Below are positions 61,069 through 64,000 of a stretch of 64,000 nucleotides of DNA, piece by piece. The translations under genes and the position numbers were made by a program. The notes under the pieces are model-generated. The model ran no database searches. It was given only the letters and a program-made list of their open reading frames with translations, and had not been told where the DNA came from. This DNA is from Paenibacillus sp. yr247 (GTDB lineage: Bacteria; Bacillota; Bacilli; Paenibacillales; NBRC-103111). Numbering within the stretch: position 1 is the stretch's first letter; each line of letters starts with the position of its first letter. The DNA lies in assembly GCF_900103825.1 (NCBI RefSeq), contig NZ_FNIF01000010.1:1-64000 (forward strand), read 5' to 3'.

Positions 61069-63382
61069 GGATCGTCCTCCAGATCGCTTCGGGCGTTAGA
61101 GGTAATTGATTAAGTCCTACACCTGTGGCAATTGACAAGCTGTTCGCCAATGCGGCAGGCATTCCAATCACACCATGTTCGCCTATTCCACGCAATCCGT
61201 AAGGCGCTTCCAAATGAGGAGTCTCGACAAAATCAACGAAGTACCTCGGCTGCTCTCCATAGCGAATGAGCTTGTATGTTCGTAGTTGCGGGTTTAATAT
61301 GGCCTCTTTAATACTGAACAGAAAAGCTTCCCGACTGGCTAAACTCAAGCCTATACTCATACCGCCGGTTATTTGATTCCGGGCGAATTCTGGATTGATT
61401 ACCTTTCCGGCGTCGATGACAGTTGTTGCATTAATAATTTTATAGGTGTAATCTCTCGTATCCAATTCCACTTCAACCGCCTGTGCACCTACCGTCCACT
61501 CGGGACCGGGGTTTCCTTTACCAGTTTCGGGATCTAGTAATGTTAAATTTCGCATTGCGTAACTCCCACGTCCGATTACCTGTCCACCAATCGTATGGCC
61601 ATTAGGGAATTTATATCCGTTTGCGATTTTCTCAACTTCGATCCCGATTTCGGAATGATTTTTGAAGAATACAATTCCCTTTCCGACTTCTAACTCGTTC
61701 GGAGAGCATTCTAGAACAATAGCAGCTATGTCTTTTAGTTGTACAATGGCGTCCTCAGCTGCTGCCAGAACAGCATTGCCAACCAAGAATGTACTTCTGC
61801 TCGCTACAGTTTTCCAATGTAGGGGATCAACTTCGGTATCCACTTCCATGGAAATATGTATCATCTGGTCATCCATCTGTAACCGCTCAGCCAATATTTG
61901 AGTTAGCGCTGTCCTCGTACCTTGACCAATTTCCACGGCACCACATAACAGATTGATACTTCCGTCTGGGTTAAACATAACAACAGCGCCTGCCCCAGCA
62001 TCTGTCGGCGTATTAGAATTCTTCCAAAAACAACTTACTCCTTTCGCCTTAATGAGGTGATCCTCAATCTTTATTTGTGGAAAATCATCCCAATGGATTA
62101 ATGTTTTCAATTTTGCAATACACATGGGCAAATTACCTAAGTTACTTCTATCCAGGATGATTTGTGTAGGTGTCGTGTCCCCTATTCCAATAGCGTTCAT
62201 AAAACGAAGCTCCAAAGGATCCAAATTCAATCGTTCCGCCAATAAATCCATGCATCTTTCTATCGCAAATGTTAATTCCGGATGACCGAATCCTCGAAAT
62301 GACGTAGCATATGGATGGTTTGTATACATGCATAAAGAATCGCAGTGAACATTATCAATTCGATAAGGCCCCGTACAATCAGCTGCTCCCGCTCTACTCA
62401 TCACTGCTCCCCGATCCGAATAGGCTCCACTGTCATACAAATATAGAATTTCCGCCGCCATGAGTTTCCCTTCGCTCGTATAACCAAGTTTAACCTTGGC
62501 ATCCAATCCAATATGAACTGGTGAAGAAATCATATCCTCTTCTCTGGAATTAACGAGTTTAACAGGTTTTCCTCCAACGGCACTGGAAGCTAAATAGGCG
62601 AGAAATTCTAACTGAATGGCGGCCTTTCCACCGAATGATCCTCCGACTAAAGGTGTATGTACGATAACTTTTTGAAGAGGAATGTGAAAAGATTGGCTGA
62701 TTGCCCTTCGGATGACATAGGGGGATTGCGATGCTGAAGAAATAATCACTTTTCCGTCACGTGAAATTTCCGCTGTACAGCACCGTGTTTCCATCGCTGC
62801 ATGGTCTGACTGCGGTAAGGTAACGTGAACATCAACGATATGATCACTTTTTTTCCAGCCTTCCTTCATATTCCCTTTACGTATTTTAGTCCGATTGGCA
62901 ATATTTGTTCCTGGCTCCGGGTATACCTCTTCATGGCGTTTGTATGTGACAAGATCCTCATGAAGGAGAGGAGCACCTTGTTGATAGGCTTCTGTTGGTG
63001 ACTTTAGGACAGGTAATATCTCGTACTCCACTTTGATAAGCAGTGCTGCCTTCTCAGCAAGGTGTTCTTGTTCAGCAACGATAAGTGCAACAGGCTCACC
63101 AAAATATCTCACTTTATCAATTGCTATTGGTGGTCGGTCTTCTAATGGTGATCCTGTAAGAATTGGATGATCTTTACCTATAATGACCGCCTTCACACCG
63201 GGAACTTTTCTGGCCTCCGACGAATCAATTGAGATGATTTTAGCATGGGCATGAGGACTGACCGCCAATTTGGCGTGTAATATTCCAATTTTCGAGAAAT
63301 CATCGATGTATTTGGCTGTCCCTGTTACCTTCTCCCAAGATTCCTTCCTCATAGTGCTTGTTCCAATTGATCGTCCGTTCAT
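61055..63382 (-). CDS. Molybdenum hydroxylase large subunit, xanthine dehydrogenase family
   Basis: A protein of 775 residues. The start is the ATG at 63382 with GGAGGAGG upstream. Cofactor motifs include VGGSFGGKAAIQLE, TSFRGFGHPELTFAIE, EIGQGTRTALTQI and the C-terminal GLRGIGEHGVIG carrying the catalytic glutamate. The substrate could be a purine or another heterocycle or aldehyde; it cannot be set from sequence. First gene of the operon. No cofactor-insertion (XdhC-like) or molybdopterin gene is in the window. Confidence 0.9.
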   Translation of the reverse strand: MNGRSIGTSTMRKESWEKVTGTAKYIDDFSKIGILHAKLAVSPHAHAKIISIDSSEARKVPGVKAVIIGKDHPILTGSPLEDRPPIAIDKVRYFGEPVALIVAEQEHLAEKAALLIKVEYEILPVLKSPTEAYQQGAPLLHEDLVTYKRHEEVYPEPGTNIANRTKIRKGNMKEGWKKSDHIVDVHVTLPQSDHAAMETRCCTAEISRDGKVIISSASQSPYVIRRAISQSFHIPLQKVIVHTPLVGGSFGGKAAIQLEFLAYLASSAVGGKPVKLVNSREEDMISSPVHIGLDAKVKLGYTSEGKLMAAEILYLYDSGAYSDRGAVMSRAGAADCTGPYRIDNVHCDSLCMYTNHPYATSFRGFGHPELTFAIERCMDLLAERLNLDPLELRFMNAIGIGDTTPTQIILDRSNLGNLPMCIAKLKTLIHWDDFPQIKIEDHLIKAKGVSCFWKNSNTPTDAGAGAVVMFNPDGSINLLCGAVEIGQGTRTALTQILAERLQMDDQMIHISMEVDTEVDPLHWKTVASRSTFLVGNAVLAAAEDAIVQLKDIAAIVLECSPNELEVGKGIVFFKNHSEIGIEVEKIANGYKFPNGHTIGGQVIGRGSYAMRNLTLLDPETGKGNPGPEWTVGAQAVEVELDTRDYTYKIINATTVIDAGKVINPEFARNQITGGMSIGLSLASREAFLFSIKEAILNPQLRTYKLIRYGEQPRYFVDFVETPHLEAPYGLRGIGEHGVIGMPAALANSLSIATGVGLNQLPLTPEAIWRTIHDSV

Positions 63383-63493
63383 AGTTCCCTCCTCCATTAG
63401 CGAATATTACATAATTCCCCCCACCTATAGTCCATATATATTACAGATCTATTTGTCCATATTATTCCAGTCGTAAAAAAATAAATAATAAAT

Positions 63494-63527
63494 AAGCCAG
63501 ATTCCTTCGTGTAAGGAATCCGGGCTT
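63494..63527 (-). terminator. Terminator of the FUSC remnant
   Basis: AAGCC and GATTCCTT (63494-63507) pair with AAGGAATC and GGGCTT (63513-63527), with A/T-rich flanks on the minus strand. It directly follows the remnant's final stop. Confidence 0.75.
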
Positions 63528-63892
63528 TTAGAGTGCGTTACTATAGTTGCTGAGCTTTTGGAAATCTTGGATGATTTGGTTGGCGTTCATATATAATGCA
63601 AGAGTGTACTGATGTTTCTCTCGAGAAGCGAATTCCATTCTTTCACATAATATGAAATTGTGAAAGCAACGCCGACAATCGTACCTAGGACGCGCTGCCA
63701 AGCAAATTGAATGGATTGGCTAACCGTTATCTGAATGCATAATTTCACTGTAAGCGGGGCTAGGTATGGATGATTCGATCCAGCACATCTAGCTAATTCC
63801 CATGAGAGTGACGCTGCTAATGCTGTTTTCCATACAGATCCTGTAACGCTAATAATAGATTTTATTTGAACGTTCATTTCAATTAAACCCAT
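63528..63892 (-). pseudogene. FUSC/aromatic-acid exporter-like gene with internal deletion
   Basis: The N-terminal 75 codons read VWKTALAASLSWELA, NHPYLAPLTVKLCIQ and FAWQRVLGTIVGVAFTI, which match the first helices of FUSC/DUF939 transporters. After an early stop, another frame (MNANQIIQDFQKLSNYSNAL then TAA) looks like the usual end of such a protein. About 230-250 residues are missing. Not functional as it stands. Confidence 0.6.
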
Positions 63893-63940
63893 CTTTTCAT
63901 TTAGGTTTTCCTATTAGATTCGCAGAGTAGTCCTTCCCAT

Positions 63941-64000
63941 TTATTGACGGAAAAATTTCAAGGCAATTGTATCTTGGTGAGCGCCTTCTTCGCGGGTCCC
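63941..64000 (-). CDS. Partial C-terminus of a gene beyond the right edge
   Basis: An open frame enters from the right edge and ends at 63941 with REEGAHQDTIALKFFRQ then TAA. Only 19 codons are visible, so neither the family nor its reality can be judged. Confidence 0.25.
   Translation of the reverse strand, partial: GTREEGAHQDTIALKFFRQ

Overview
The window looks like a chromosomal segment of an endospore-forming Bacillota of the Paenibacillus type. The evidence is a tricistronic germinant-receptor operon (GerA/GerB/GerC families), copper-amine-oxidase-N stalk domains, a FIMAH-ended secreted giant protein, LplB/YtcP-like sugar permeases without a local ATPase, a membrane-anchored AraC regulator, and strong AGGAGG ribosome binding sites. 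Species cannot be fixed from the sequence alone. I saw no rRNA, tRNA, CRISPR array or intact insertion sequence.

Layout. (1) 1-3.5 kb: three paralogous exported isochorismatase-fold hydrolases (one cut by the window edge), a lipoprotein cytochrome c and a MarR regulator. An 18-bp palindrome recurs upstream of three of these genes, so they probably form a small MarR regulon. (2) 3.6-14.4 kb: a chemoreceptor remnant, then a surface or spore glycosylation region with UDP-GlcNAc 2-epimerase, a DUF1796 protein, two DUF2642-like small proteins, four glycosyltransferases, a pyruvyltransferase-like protein and an APH-fold kinase. (3) 14.6-24.3 kb: a UvrA-family ATPase paired with a nucleotidyltransferase, a secreted zinc amidase, an EamA transporter, a GNAT enzyme, a stalk-domain protein and small ORFs. 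(4) 24.5-28.1 kb: the ger operon, followed by a divergent AraC regulator.

(5) 29.6-56.8 kb: a large polysaccharide-utilisation locus entirely on the minus strand. Reading in the direction of transcription it holds a membrane AraC regulator, two ABC permeases and a binding lipoprotein, a heparinase II/III-type lyase, a 1565-residue secreted beta-helix protein, a GH38/DUF5054 protein, a decayed GH38 alpha-mannosidase, and then an eight- to nine-gene catabolic operon. That operon encodes a Gfo/Idh dehydrogenase, an aldo/keto reductase, a GH88 unsaturated-uronyl hydrolase, two proteins of no recognised class, an FAH-family hydrolase, a broken mutarotase-like/TPR pair and an aldose-epimerase-like protein. 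A conserved roughly 60-bp element lies at nearly the same distance (about 70 nt) from the transporter and catabolic operon starts, and its core also lies upstream of the regulator gene. I infer one regulon for import and breakdown of a uronate-containing, possibly alpha-mannosylated, polysaccharide. This is the strongest candidate for an undescribed system here.

(6) 57.3-64 kb: a small basic secreted protein, an acyltransferase-like protein, a histidine-rich 40-residue ORF, a three-subunit molybdenum hydroxylase operon, and a deleted FUSC-type transporter gene at the edge. Decay is a theme of the window: a chemoreceptor, a LysM protein, a mannosidase, a TPR/mutarotase pair, a regulator copy and a FUSC transporter are all broken.
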